Shown here: positions 55,013 through 64,000 of the stretch, piece by piece
Numbering within the stretch: the first letter of the stretch is position 1
Layout: each line of letters opens with the position of its first letter
NCBI RefSeq assembly: GCF_028747205.1
Contig: NZ_CP112880.1
Coordinates: 496,001-560,000, forward strand
Length of the DNA: 64,000 nt
Reading direction: 5' to 3'
Source of the DNA: Streptomyces sp. CA-278952
GTDB taxonomy: Bacteria; Actinomycetota; Actinomycetes; Streptomycetales; Streptomycetaceae
Made by a program: the position numbers and the translations under genes
Notes under the pieces: generated by a model
Databases searched by the model: none
What the model was told of the DNA's origin: nothing
The model's input: the letters and a program-made list of their open reading frames with translations, nothing else

Positions 55013-56347
55013 TCAGCCCATCGGGGTGCGGTGGCGTTCCCGGACCGCCTGGACGGGCGTACGGGGCGGCGCGCCGGAGCCGCCCGGCCCGGGGCGGCTG
55101 CCGCCCCGGGTGAGGAAGTCGGCGAGCGGGAGCGTCGCGGCGCCCACGGTGACCGCGTCCGGGCCGAGGCGGCCCATCTCGATGGTGGTGCGGGCCGCCG
55201 CGTGGCGCAGGGCGTACTCGTTCGCGTACCGGCGGATGTCGGGCAGCAGACGGGGGCCGATGAGCAGACCCGCCCAGCCGCCGATGAGGATCCGCTCGGG
55301 CAGGAAGAGGTTGATCAGGTCGGCGAGGGCCGCGCCGAGGCATTCGGCCGTCTCGTCGAGCAGCGAGAGCGCCACCGGGTCCGGGGTGGGACCGTCGCCT
55401 CCCGGGTAGGCGGCGGCGAGCAGGGCGGCGAGCGCCGTCTCGTCGTCGGCGTCCTCGGGCAGCGGGCCGCCCGCCTCGCGCCAGCGCTCGCGCAGGGCTT
55501 CCGCGCCCGCGTACGCCTCCAGGCAGCCGATGGAGCCGCAGCGGCACCGGCGGCCGCGCAACTGGACGGTGGTGTGGCCCCATTCGAGGGCGAGGCTCGT
55601 GCGGTCCTCGTCGAGGATGTCGCCGCGGTCGACGCAGGCGCCCACGCCCGAGCCGATGAGGGCGATGGCGGCGGCGCCCGCGCCCCGGCCGCCGCCGAAC
55701 CACATCTCGGCCTGGCCGAGCGTCTTGGCGCCGTTGTCGATGAACAGCGGCACCTCGGGCGGGACGTCGACCGCTTCGCGCAGCAGCTGCTCGAAGGGGA
55801 CCGCGCGCCAGCCGATGGTCTGGCCGTGGACCACCGCGCCGCGCGTGCCGTCGGGCCCTTCGGGTCCGTCGCGCTCGATGATGCCGGGGACCCCGATGCC
55901 GATGCCGAGCAGCCGGCTCGGGTCGGCGCCCGCGTCGCGCAGCACGTCCGCTACGCCGGTGCGGACGTGGGCGACGATGCGGTCGACGTCGTAGCCGTGC
56001 TGGGCCAGCAGCCTCTCGGTGCGGGCCAGTTCGGTGAGGGAGAGGTCGAACAGCTCGACACGGACCCGGGTCTCGCCGATGTCGATGCCGACGAGCAGTC
56101 CGCCGTCCGGGGCGACGCGCAGCAGCGTACGGGGGCGGCCACCGTCCGAGTCGACGACGCCGGCCTCCTCCAGCAGGCCCTCGGCGGAGAGCTCCGCGAC
56201 GACGTTGCTGACGGATCCCGAACTCAGGCCGGTGACCGGTCCGAGCTCCTGACGGCTCAGCGGTCCGTCGAAATACAACCGTTGCAATACCCTCGCCCGA
56301 TTGCCCCTTCGCAGGTCACGCACGGTCCGTCTGTTGCGCTCGGCCAT
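55013..56347 (-). CDS. ROK-family transcriptional repressor
   Basis: A 444-residue ROK regulator: N-terminal winged helix (LSRQELGPVTGLSSGSVSNV), then a sugar-kinase-like domain with GLLVGIDIGETRVRVELFD and the zinc-binding motif CRCGSIGCLEAY. It is divergent from the sugar ABC importer/beta-glucosidase operon, with a 142-bp gap carrying an inverted repeat over the importer promoter. It is therefore the likely local repressor, with a mono- or disaccharide as inducer. Catalytic kinase residues were not assessed. Confidence 0.9.
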   Translation of the reverse strand: MAERNRRTVRDLRRGNRARVLQRLYFDGPLSRQELGPVTGLSSGSVSNVVAELSAEGLLEEAGVVDSDGGRPRTLLRVAPDGGLLVGIDIGETRVRVELFDLSLTELARTERLLAQHGYDVDRIVAHVRTGVADVLRDAGADPSRLLGIGIGVPGIIERDGPEGPDGTRGAVVHGQTIGWRAVPFEQLLREAVDVPPEVPLFIDNGAKTLGQAEMWFGGGRGAGAAAIALIGSGVGACVDRGDILDEDRTSLALEWGHTTVQLRGRRCRCGSIGCLEAYAGAEALRERWREAGGPLPEDADDETALAALLAAAYPGGDGPTPDPVALSLLDETAECLGAALADLINLFLPERILIGGWAGLLIGPRLLPDIRRYANEYALRHAAARTTIEMGRLGPDAVTVGAATLPLADFLTRGGSRPGPGGSGAPPRTPVQAVRERHRTPMG

Positions 56348-56388
56348 GTTGCTCCTTCCCGTCCAGGAACATACCCCGGTCCCAGACC

Positions 56389-56433
56389 TTGACGCGACCT
56401 TCTTTCACCTCTTAAATCACGGCATAAATTAAG
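56389..56433 (+). promoter_or_regulatory. Promoter and ROK operator candidate of the sugar ABC operon
   Basis: TTGACG (56389-56394) and TTAAAT (56412-56417) are spaced 17 bp apart, a good housekeeping promoter. The inverted repeat CTTAA...TTAAG (56411-56433) covers the -10 and start region and is strikingly AT-rich. A second perfect dyad, GTTCGG-TTT-CCGAAC (56445-56459), lies in the leader. Confidence 0.7.
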
Positions 56434-56489
56434 TCATGGAGGCCGTTCGGTTTCCGAACGCAGCCATCCCCGGAAAGGGGCCACCTCTC

Positions 56490-57800
56490 ATGCGTCATGT
56501 CAGAGCCGCAAGCGCCGCCACCCTCGCCCTCGCCATCGCCGTAGTCGCCACCGGCTGCGGCGGCGGGACGACCTCGGGCGGCAGCAACGAGTCGCCGAAG
56601 ACCCTCACCTACTGGGCGTCCAACCAGGGCCCCAGCATCGAGGCCGACAAGGAGATCCTCACTCCCGAGCTGAAGAAGTTCGAGAAGGAGACCGGGATCA
56701 AGGTGAAGCTGGAGGTCGTGCCGTGGGCCGACCTGCTGAACCGGATCCTCGCCGCCACCAGCTCCGGCCAGGGCCCGGACGTGCTGAACATCGGCAACAC
56801 CTGGTCGGCCTCGCTCCAGGCGACCGGCGCGCTCCTGCCGTGGGACGAGAAGAACTTCGAGGCGATCGGCGGCCGGGACCGCTTCGTCGACTCGGCGGTC
56901 GCCTCGGCCGGCAAGGAGGGCGAGCCGCCCGCCGCGGTGCCGCTGTACTCACTGGCGTACGCCCTCTACTACAACAAGAAGATGTTCGCCGAGGCGGGCG
57001 TCGAGAAGCCCCCGGCCACCTGGGACGAGCTGGTCGCGGCCGGCAAGAAGATATCCAAGGACGGCAAGTGGGGGCTGGGCGCCGAGGGCGGCAACCTCTC
57101 CAACAACATCCACCAGACCTTCGTCCTGGCCCAGCAGCACGGCGCCGACTTCTTCGACAAGGACGGCAGGGCGACCTTCACCTCCGACGGTGCGGTCGCG
57201 GCGGTGAAGCAGTACATCGACCTCATGGCCGAGGACAAGATCATCGCTCCGGGCAACGCGGAGTACGCCCAGAACCAGTCGCTCACCGACTTCGCCAAGG
57301 GGAAAACGGCGATGGTGCTGTGGCAGGCCGCCGCCTCCACCTTCGCCGCCCAGGGCATGAAGCCCGAGGACTGGGGCGCGGCCCCGGTGCCGGTCCCCTC
57401 GGGCGTCCCGGGCGCGGGCAAGCAGACCAACTCCATGGTCGCGGGCATCAACATGGCCGTCTTCAAGAACACCAAGAACATCGACGGCGCGAAGAAGTTC
57501 GTGAAGTTCATGACGAGCGACGCCGAGCAGAAGCTGCTCAACAAGACCTACGGCTCGATCCCGCCGGTCAAGGCCGCCCAGGCCGACGAAGCCTTCGGGG
57601 CCCCCGACCTCAAGGTTCTGCGCGACACCCTCGCCACCAGCGCCGCCCCGCTCCCCCAGGTCCCGAACGAGTCGCAGTTCGAGACGGCCGTGGGCACCGC
57701 GGTCAAGGAGCTGTGGGCGGACGCCGCCGCCGGACGCCCGGTGACCACCGATTCCGTCAAGGCGCGCCTGGAAAAGGCCCAGCAGACGATGCAGCAGTGA
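56490..57800 (+). CDS. ABC importer sugar-binding lipoprotein
   Basis: A 436-residue solute-binding lipoprotein with lipobox VATGC near residue 20. The family 1 pattern is clear: LTYWASNQGPSIEADKEILT, VVPWADLLNRILAATSSGQG, PDVLNIGNTW and FAKGKTAMVLWQAA. ATG at 56490 follows GGAAAGGGG; the frame begins at 56436, within the leader. It is the first gene of an importer/glucosidase operon, so an oligosaccharide cleaved by a GH1 enzyme (cellobiose-like) is the probable ligand. Confidence 0.9.
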   Translation: MRHVRAASAATLALAIAVVATGCGGGTTSGGSNESPKTLTYWASNQGPSIEADKEILTPELKKFEKETGIKVKLEVVPWADLLNRILAATSSGQGPDVLNIGNTWSASLQATGALLPWDEKNFEAIGGRDRFVDSAVASAGKEGEPPAAVPLYSLAYALYYNKKMFAEAGVEKPPATWDELVAAGKKISKDGKWGLGAEGGNLSNNIHQTFVLAQQHGADFFDKDGRATFTSDGAVAAVKQYIDLMAEDKIIAPGNAEYAQNQSLTDFAKGKTAMVLWQAAASTFAAQGMKPEDWGAAPVPVPSGVPGAGKQTNSMVAGINMAVFKNTKNIDGAKKFVKFMTSDAEQKLLNKTYGSIPPVKAAQADEAFGAPDLKVLRDTLATSAAPLPQVPNESQFETAVGTAVKELWADAAAGRPVTTDSVKARLEKAQQTMQQ

Positions 57801-57811
57801 GGCCCTGATCC

Positions 57812-58825
57812 ATGACCGCCACCGTCACCACGAACCCCGAGGTCGACAAGTCGACCGGCAAGGGTACGAGTCGGGGCACCGGGGGTGCGCGCAGGAGACT
57901 GCCGCGCATCCCCGACCGGATCCGCCAAGGCGGACTGCCCTATCTCCTGCTCCTGCCCGCCGTCCTGCTCGAACTCCTCATCCACATCATCCCGATGGTC
58001 ATCGGGATCGTGATGAGCTTCCGGCAGCTCACGCAGTTCTTCATCAGCAACTGGGGCGCGGCGCCCTGGATCGGCTTCGACAACTACAGCATCGCCGTCG
58101 ACTTCGACGCGCCGATCGGTGAGGCCCTGCTCCACTCGTTCTTCGTGACCTGCGTCTTCACGTTCTTCTCGGTCGGGTTCGCCTGGCTGTTCGGCACCGC
58201 GGCGGCGATCCTCCTCCAGGAGAGCTTCCGGGGGCGGGGCATCCTGCGGGCGATCTTCCTCGTCCCGTACGCCCTGCCGGTCTACGCGGCCGTCATCACC
58301 TGGGCGTTCATGTTCCAGCGGGACAACGGGCTGGTCAACCACGTCCTGCACGACCAGCTCGGCATCACCGACGAGCCGTCGTTCTGGCTGATCGGTGACA
58401 ACAGCATCTACGCCCTGATCATCGTCTCGGTGTGGAAGGGCTGGCCGTTCGCCTTCCTCATGCTGATGGCCGGGCTCCAGAACATCCCGCGCGAGCTGTA
58501 CGAGGCCGCCTCGATCGACGGCGCCGGCATCTGGCAGCAGATCCGCCGGATCACGCTGCCCTCGCTGCGCCCGGTCAACCAGGTGCTGGTCCTCGTGCTC
58601 TTCCTGTGGACGTTCAACGACTTCAACACCCCGTACGTCCTGTTCGGGAAGTCGGCCCCGGAGAGCGCGGACCTGATCTCGATCCACATCTACCAGTCGT
58701 CGTTCGTCACCTGGAACTTCGGCACCGGATCCGCGATGTCGGTCCTGCTGCTGCTCTTCCTCCTGGTCGTGACCGCCGTCTACCTGTTCCTCACCTCGCG
58801 TGGAAGGAAGGGCGCCGATGTCTAG
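57812..58825 (+). CDS. Sugar ABC importer permease (MalF-like)
   Basis: A 337-residue permease with a disordered basic N-terminus and about six helices. The EAA loop that contacts the ATPase is EAASIDGAGIWQQIRRITLP. The first helix region reads PYLLLLPAVLLELLIHIIPM. It starts 11 bp after the binding-protein stop, and its own stop overlaps the next permease start by 8 bp. No ATPase gene follows; Streptomyces importers of this type commonly share the ATPase MsiK. Confidence 0.92.
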   Translation: MTATVTTNPEVDKSTGKGTSRGTGGARRRLPRIPDRIRQGGLPYLLLLPAVLLELLIHIIPMVIGIVMSFRQLTQFFISNWGAAPWIGFDNYSIAVDFDAPIGEALLHSFFVTCVFTFFSVGFAWLFGTAAAILLQESFRGRGILRAIFLVPYALPVYAAVITWAFMFQRDNGLVNHVLHDQLGITDEPSFWLIGDNSIYALIIVSVWKGWPFAFLMLMAGLQNIPRELYEAASIDGAGIWQQIRRITLPSLRPVNQVLVLVLFLWTFNDFNTPYVLFGKSAPESADLISIHIYQSSFVTWNFGTGSAMSVLLLLFLLVVTAVYLFLTSRGRKGADV

Positions 58826-59711
58826 CCTCACGCGGCCCACCCGCACCGCCCGGTCGCGGGATCGCTCGCCGATGGCCGCGCCGCAGTCCTTCCTCTGGAC
58901 CCGCCGCATCGTCCTGACCCTGCTCGCCGGCTTCGTCCTGCTGCCCGTCTACGTGATGGTCAGCAGCTCGCTGAAGCCGCTCCAGGACGTGTCGGGGAAG
59001 TTCCAGTGGATCCCGTCCACGCTGACGATCCAGCCGTACTTCGACATCTGGGAGACCGTTCCGCTCGCCAAGTACTTCGTCAACTCGCTGATCGTGGCGG
59101 GCTCGGCGACGGTGCTGTCGGTGACCCTCGCGGTGTTCTCCGCCTACGCGGTGAGCCGCTACCGGTTCCGGGGCAAGCGGGTCTTCACCGTCACGGTGCT
59201 GTCCACGCAGATGTTCCCGGGGATTCTCTTCCTGCTCCCGCTGTTCCTCATCTTCGTCAACATCGGCAACAGCACCGGCGTCGCGCTGTACGGCTCGCGC
59301 GGCGGGCTCATCCTCACCTACCTGACGTTCTCGCTGCCGTTCTCCATCTGGATGCTGATCGGGTACTTCGACTCCATCCCCCGGGACCTCGACGAAGCGG
59401 CCCTGGTCGACGGCTGCGGGCCCGTCCGCGCTCTCTTCCAGGTCGTCGTGCCGGCCGCCGTCCCGGGAATCGTGGCGGTGTCGGTGTACTCCTTCATGAC
59501 GGCCTGGGGCGAGGTCCTCTTCGCCTCCGTCATGACGAACGACGCCACCCGGACCCTCTCCGTCGGCCTCCAGGGCTACGCCACGCAGAACGACGTGTAC
59601 TGGAACCAGGTCATGGCCGCGTCCCTCGTCGTCAGCGTCCCGATCGTCGCCGGGTTCCTGCTCCTCCAGCGCTATCTGGTCGCCGGTCTCACCGCGGGAG
59701 CCGTGAAGTGA
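58818..59711 (+). CDS. Sugar ABC importer permease (MalG-like)
   Basis: A 297-residue inner-membrane permease with six helices. The EAA motif is [21 protein letters not shown]. The N-terminal helix is [23 protein letters not shown] at 58818 is preceded by AAGGAAGGG; the frame starts at a GTG at 58800. Its stop overlaps an in-frame GTG of the beta-glucosidase frame. It pairs with the MalF-like protein as a heterodimeric channel. Confidence 0.92.
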   Translation: MSSLTRPTRTARSRDRSPMAAPQSFLWTRRIVLTLLAGFVLLPVYVMVSSSLKPLQDVSGKFQWIPSTLTIQPYFDIWETVPLAKYFVNSLIVAGSATVLSVTLAVFSAYAVSRYRFRGKRVFTVTVLSTQMFPGILFLLPLFLIFVNIGNSTGVALYGSRGGLILTYLTFSLPFSIWMLIGYFDSIPRDLDEAALVDGCGPVRALFQVVVPAAVPGIVAVSVYSFMTAWGEVLFASVMTNDATRTLSVGLQGYATQNDVYWNQVMAASLVVSVPIVAGFLLLQRYLVAGLTAGAVK

Positions 59712-59758
59712 CCTCCCCCGGCGAGAGCCGTCCGTCGCCCCCGACCGAAAGGCAGCAC

Positions 59759-61117
<1,359 letters not shown>

Positions 61118-61144
61118 CCCTCCCCCACCGGCTCCTGCCGGCCC

Positions 61145-61181
61145 CCTCCGGCCGCGGCGAATCCCTCGCCGCGGCCGGAGG
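61145..61181 (+). terminator. Strong terminator after the beta-glucosidase
   Basis: CCTCCGGCCGCGGCGA (61145-61160) pairs perfectly with 61166-61181 around a 5-base loop. A perfect 18-bp palindrome, TTCCGTCCCGGGACGGAA (61184-61201), follows immediately. Confidence 0.9.
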
Positions 61182-61369
61182 CGTTCCGTCCCGGGACGGA
61201 ATCAGGACGGCATCAGGACGAGGGTGCGGACAGGCCGAAAGGTTGTTGCGGAACCAGAGCCACGCTGCACTGACCTGCCGAGGAATGCGATCGCTTCGCG
61301 GTCCAACGCCCAGCCGACTGTGCGGGCCCCGGAGGCGGTCCGGGAGATGCGCGACGACAACTACGGCAC

Positions 61370-61438
61370 CTCGCCGCGTGCCGGAACGCCCCCGTACATC
61401 CGGCATGCGGACGTCCCTCCGCCTTGCGACGCTCCGCG
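61370..61438 (-). repeat. Diverged inverted copy of part of the adjacent MITE
   Basis: Read on the minus strand, 61438-61370 resembles 61546-61611 of the adjacent element: both begin near GCAAGGCGGAGGG, have a small central hairpin and end ACGCGGCGAG or similar. The termini of this copy are lost. The stretch 61202-61483 otherwise contains no gene. Confidence 0.6.
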
Positions 61439-61483
61439 TCCGACGCCGCGCGCTGATCCACCGGGAATGACGCGAGGGCCCTT

Positions 61484-61660
61484 AGGGCGTGTTTCGAAAG
61501 TAGCGCCGTCCGCCCGGAGGGCGGGCTCGGCGGCGTCTGGTGCGTGCGATCGCAAGGCGGAGGGTCGCCCCGATACTGGATGTATCGGGGTGATCCCGAC
61601 AACGCGGCGAGCGTGCGTGCCAGGCGTCGCCGAGCAGGCGGGACTTTCGAAACACGCCCT
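61484..61660. mobile_element. Palindromic MITE-like element, 177 bp
   Basis: Perfect 18-bp terminal inverted repeats AGGGCGTGTTTCGAAAGT lie at 61484-61501 and 61643-61660. Subterminal blocks also pair (CTCGGCGGCGTCTGG near 61526 with 61620-61634, two mismatches), so the whole element is a long imperfect palindrome. It contains the hairpin CCCGATAC-tggat-GTATCGGG and no transposase gene. It is likely a non-autonomous derivative of an insertion sequence present elsewhere in the genome. Confidence 0.85.
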
Positions 61661-62420
61661 AGGGGGCCCACGGCCCCAGCATGTCCTTCATCGCGTCCGT
61701 CATCGCGAATTGCAGCAGCGGGCCGTAGGTGATCCGGCCGACGCCGAGGCGGCGGAAGCGCTCGAGATCGTGCTTGACCGGATGGGCCGTGGAGTTCACC
61801 GGCACGGAGACGGCGGCCGTCACCGCCGCGAGCAGTTCGTCGTCGTCCTGGATGCGCACCGGGTAGACGCTGTCGGCGCCCGCCTGCTCCAGGGCCCGCA
61901 GCCGCTCGATGGCCTCGTCGAGAACGGCGGAGGCATCCTCCGCGTGCAGGAACAGGTCGGTGCGCCCGTTGATCCAGACCGGGACTCCCGCCGCGTCGGC
62001 CGCCGCGCGCAGGCCGGCGACGTAGGCCGCGTGCTCCTGCGTGCTCCGTACACGTCCGCCCTCCGCGTGGACGGTGTCCTCGATGTTGAGGCCGACGCCG
62101 CCGACCTCGATGAGACCGGCGACGAGATCGGCGGGCTGCTGTCCGTAGCCGGCCTCCAGGTCCACGGAGACGGGGACGTCGACCGCCGCGATGATCAGCC
62201 TGACGGCGGAGAGCACCTCCTCGAAGGTCTGCCCCTCCTGGTCCGCGGCCCCCCGGGAATCGGCGAGCGGATGGCTGCCGACCGTCAGCGCGGGGAACCC
62301 GGCGTCGGCAGCTGTCCGCGCCGACCAGGCGTCCCAGACGGTCGGCAGCACGAGGGGCCTGTGCTCGGCGTGCAGTTGCTTGAGGCGTTGAGCGCGCTCA
62401 ACGGTGGTACGAAGGTCCAT
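61659..62420 (-). CDS. Isocitrate lyase/PEP mutase superfamily protein
   Basis: A 253-residue TIM-barrel protein of the ICL/PEPM family, which forms or breaks C-C or P-C bonds of oxaloacetate-like substrates. Typical stretches are LPTVWDAWSARTAADAGFPA, VSVDLEAGYG (metal-binding Asp/Glu) and VGLNIEDTVH. The ICL catalytic Cys motif is absent, so it is of the PEPM-like group. ATG at 62420 was chosen; the frame extends to 62705. Its TAG stop lies in the end of the MITE, so the natural C-terminus may have been altered. Confidence 0.85.
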   Translation of the reverse strand: MDLRTTVERAQRLKQLHAEHRPLVLPTVWDAWSARTAADAGFPALTVGSHPLADSRGAADQEGQTFEEVLSAVRLIIAAVDVPVSVDLEAGYGQQPADLVAGLIEVGGVGLNIEDTVHAEGGRVRSTQEHAAYVAGLRAAADAAGVPVWINGRTDLFLHAEDASAVLDEAIERLRALEQAGADSVYPVRIQDDDELLAAVTAAVSVPVNSTAHPVKHDLERFRRLGVGRITYGPLLQFAMTDAMKDMLGPWAP

Positions 62421-62479
62421 GCCGAGCACGCTACCCCGCGCGACGTGCGGACGGGCCGCGGCCGAACGTGCGAACGCGA

Positions 62480-62523
62480 GGAGCCCGCTGCGGTCACGGG
62501 TGCCCGTGGCCGCAGCGGGCTCC
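62480..62523. terminator. Very strong hairpin terminator
   Basis: GGAGCCCGCTGCGGTCACGG plus one G (62480-62500) pairs with 62503-62523 over 21 bp with a single G-U pair and a minimal loop. It lies between the glycosidase remnant and the PEP-mutase-like gene. Confidence 0.88.
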
Positions 62524-62578
62524 CTCCGCGCCGGCAGCGGGGACGGGACGGCGCGGAGGGCTACCTGGCCCTGCCGGA

Positions 62579-62692
62579 TCAGCTCCGGTAGACGCCGTAC
62601 TCGTAGAGCGAGGAGCCCCACGGGGTGCCGGGGAAGCCGGACAGGTCGAAGCCGTGGATTGACCGCGACCCTTGGAGAGCGCTCTCCCTCAT
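62579..62692 (-). pseudogene. Remnant of a secreted glycosidase (last ~30 codons joined to its operator region)
   Basis: The minus strand reads SIHGFDLSGFPGTPWGSSLY, then EYGVYRS and a stop at 62579. The SLYEYGVYR ending resembles the last strand of F5/8-type C (CBM32-like) modules at the ends of secreted glycosidases. A 14-bp LacI-type palindrome lies directly upstream at 62674-62687, where a promoter would be. An ATG at 62692 happens to be in frame, giving only 37 codons. The simplest view is a large internal deletion. Confidence 0.6.
62674..62687. promoter_or_regulatory. LacI-type operator GGAGAGCGCTCTCC, copy 2
   Basis: A perfect 14-bp palindrome identical to the one before the LacI gene, between the DUF1996 gene end and the glycosidase remnant. 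Confidence 0.8.
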
Positions 62693-62731
62693 GGGCGCGG
62701 CGCACCCACGAGGGAGACGCGGCGGGCAGGG

Positions 62732-63856
62732 TCAGGGCAGTTCGTAGTTCTCGTCCAGAACCGCTCCCTCACCCGGGTTGTTCTCGTCGTAGCCACGGGC
62801 GTTGCACTGGAGAGCACCGACGATGCAGTGGTCGACCAGGGCGTCGAGCGTGGCGTCGTCCCAGGCGTTGAAGAAGTCGTAGTGGAAGGAGTGACCGGTG
62901 CCGCTGGCCAGTCTCACCCGCGACATGTCACCGTTGACCGGCCACGCCATCTTGAACTCGATCATCGGCAGGGCGACCGGGTGGCTCGTCGGGCAGACGT
63001 CCTGGTTGGCCCCCATCACGATCGGATAGGCCATGTGGGCCTTGTGGTCAGGGGTGTCCAGGTGCTTGCCGTCCCAGCAACTGGGCGCCTGCATGCGCAG
63101 GTTGAGCTGGGTGTCCCGGCTGGTCGGGCAGGCGGCCGGGAAGTCGTAGTTGTGGTAGCTCTCCCCGCACTCGTACCCCTCGACCATGCCGGGGTGGTCG
63201 CGGAACTCCTGGGCGCTCTGCGTGGGGCTGCCGACGACGAACCGCAGTCCCTCGGGGAAAGGCCGCACGGTGCGGTAGTCGGTCACTCCGGCCTTGTAGT
63301 AGATGGTCTGGGGGCCGACCGGGCGGATCTCCTCGTTCCCGTTGTAAAGGGTCGGCATCCAGTAGGCGGACCGGTCGCCGGGCGCGAGGCAGGCGGTTCC
63401 GCCCGCGCTCAGGGACGCGGTGGTGCTGTTCGCGTTCGTGGTGTCGTTGCCCATGAACGTGTGGTCGTGCGACGCGCCGGCCTGGCCCGGGTAGACGATC
63501 GGGTCGTCCGGAGCGGTGTGGCTGACCGAGCAGTTGGCCTGGAACTCGTGGAAGTAGCGGTGCGGCGGGATCTCGTCGGACGGCTCCACTCCTGTGACCG
63601 GCGGATCCGCCGGAATGTAGCCGTCGCCGTCGGGGTCGTCCCCGAACGCGACGGGCTTCGCCGGCGCCATCCTGTGGCCCTGCATGACGTGCGAGGCCGC
63701 CGCGGGCTTGTCGGACGCGGGCGGGGCCGCCTCGGCGGCGGTCGCCCCGGCGTTCGTGATCGCGGTGAGCCCGAGCGCGACCAACGCCAGGGCGGTCGCC
63801 ACGATCAGGGCGGACACCAGGGACGTTCGGGACGTTCTGTTGAGTCTTGTCACCAT
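62732..63856 (-). CDS. Secreted DUF1996 protein
   Basis: A secreted protein of about 374 residues. Signal segment: TSLVSALIVATALALVALGL, then an Ala-rich cleavage region. The mature part carries the DUF1996 domain: FHEFQANCSVSHTAPDDPIV, HDHTFMGNDTTNANSTTASL, YWMPTLYNGNEEIRP and FYDFFNAW-like FHYDFFNAWDD. DUF1996 proteins occur in fungi and actinobacteria and are often secreted on plant biomass. ATG at 63856 has GGAGG five bases upstream. A LacI-type palindrome lies 129 bp upstream at the window end. Confidence 0.88.
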   Translation of the reverse strand: MVTRLNRTSRTSLVSALIVATALALVALGLTAITNAGATAAEAAPPASDKPAAASHVMQGHRMAPAKPVAFGDDPDGDGYIPADPPVTGVEPSDEIPPHRYFHEFQANCSVSHTAPDDPIVYPGQAGASHDHTFMGNDTTNANSTTASLSAGGTACLAPGDRSAYWMPTLYNGNEEIRPVGPQTIYYKAGVTDYRTVRPFPEGLRFVVGSPTQSAQEFRDHPGMVEGYECGESYHNYDFPAACPTSRDTQLNLRMQAPSCWDGKHLDTPDHKAHMAYPIVMGANQDVCPTSHPVALPMIEFKMAWPVNGDMSRVRLASGTGHSFHYDFFNAWDDATLDALVDHCIVGALQCNARGYDENNPGEGAVLDENYELP

Positions 63857-63984
63857 AGGAACCTCCATGCCGCTCTTCATCCCTGCACATCGGGTGCACG
63901 GTGGGGGGAAAGGGTGAGCTGGACGGTGCAGCCGGGAAGAGACTCCGCCCTGCGCGTCACGAGGCCGACGGACCGCAGAATCTG

Positions 63985-63998
63985 GGAGAGCGCTCTCC
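63985..63998. promoter_or_regulatory. LacI-type operator GGAGAGCGCTCTCC, copy 3
   Basis: The third identical palindrome, at the window end. It could serve the DUF1996 gene or a divergent gene beyond the window. The rest of 63857-64000 holds no visible gene. Confidence 0.8.
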
Positions 63999-64000
63999 GA

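Noticed and set aside
61202..61483. Small plus-strand frames in the gap after the beta-glucosidase.
   Set aside because: No ribosome site, no similarity, and the region is explained by palindromes and a decayed MITE copy.

Overview
The window is high-GC, densely coded actinobacterial chromosome, most likely from Streptomyces. The evidence is the strong GC bias at third codon positions, GTG and TTG starts, ergothioneine genes, an RmdA-type c-di-GMP enzyme, a DUF574 methyltransferase, several SpoIIE-type phosphatases, a SigB/F-family sigma factor and sugar ABC importers that lack their own ATPase. No tRNA, rRNA, CRISPR array, prophage or complete insertion sequence was seen. Placement relative to known Streptomyces genomes is from memory and was not searched.

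Layout. 1-6.1 kb: the end of the ergothioneine operon (egtB partial, egtC, egtD), an OlsB-like/PlsC-like acyltransferase pair, an orphan sugar-binding lipoprotein followed by a 16-bp tandem repeat, and a dodecin. 6.1-10.8 kb: a HAD phosphatase, an LLM flavin oxidoreductase, an NTF2-like protein and a UvrA-like ABC ATPase. 10.8-18.3 kb: sdhCAB divergent from a LysR regulator, then a DUF574 methyltransferase translationally coupled to an RmdA-type PAS-GGDEF-EAL protein. 18.5-23.9 kb is a cell-surface region: a decayed lipoprotein gene, a polyproline secreted protein, a DUF4239 membrane protein, two related secreted proteins with sortase-like tails but no LPXTG, a class F sortase and a polysaccharide deacetylase. 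24-31.2 kb: a universal stress protein, a CapA-like lipoprotein, an ECF sigma factor convergent with a tiny zinc anti-sigma protein, and a LytS/LytTR two-component system interleaved with a symporter and a DUF485 protein.

31.3-41.7 kb: a Fpg/Nei glycosylase, a truncated wax-ester-synthase gene, a PAS-GAF-SpoIIE-ATPase regulator, a DUF6777-like lipoprotein, an operon (YndJ-like, DUF1990, lipase maturation factor) behind two identical palindromic operators, an unassigned 58-residue protein gene and a zinc-ribbon SDR protein. 41.9-49.8 kb is a concentration of partner-switching signalling genes: sigma factor, receiver-PP2C, CHASE3 kinase, receiver, RsbW-like ATPase, GAF-PP2C, MarR and STAS antagonist. 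49.8-53.2 kb: a FhuF-like 2Fe-2S protein, a DMT transporter and a cell-wall hydrolase. 53.4-64 kb is carbohydrate-related: a LacI regulator, a ROK regulator divergent from a sugar ABC importer with a GH1 beta-glucosidase, a palindromic MITE, a PEP-mutase-like protein, a glycosidase remnant and a secreted DUF1996 protein. The same 14-bp palindrome occurs upstream of the LacI gene, in the glycosidase remnant and at the window end, which points to a local LacI regulon.

The best candidates for undescribed biology are the sortase F locus with non-canonical sorting tails, the 58-residue protein gene, the twin-operator YndJ/DUF1990/LMF operon whose regulator is not adjacent, and the palindrome-marked carbohydrate region.
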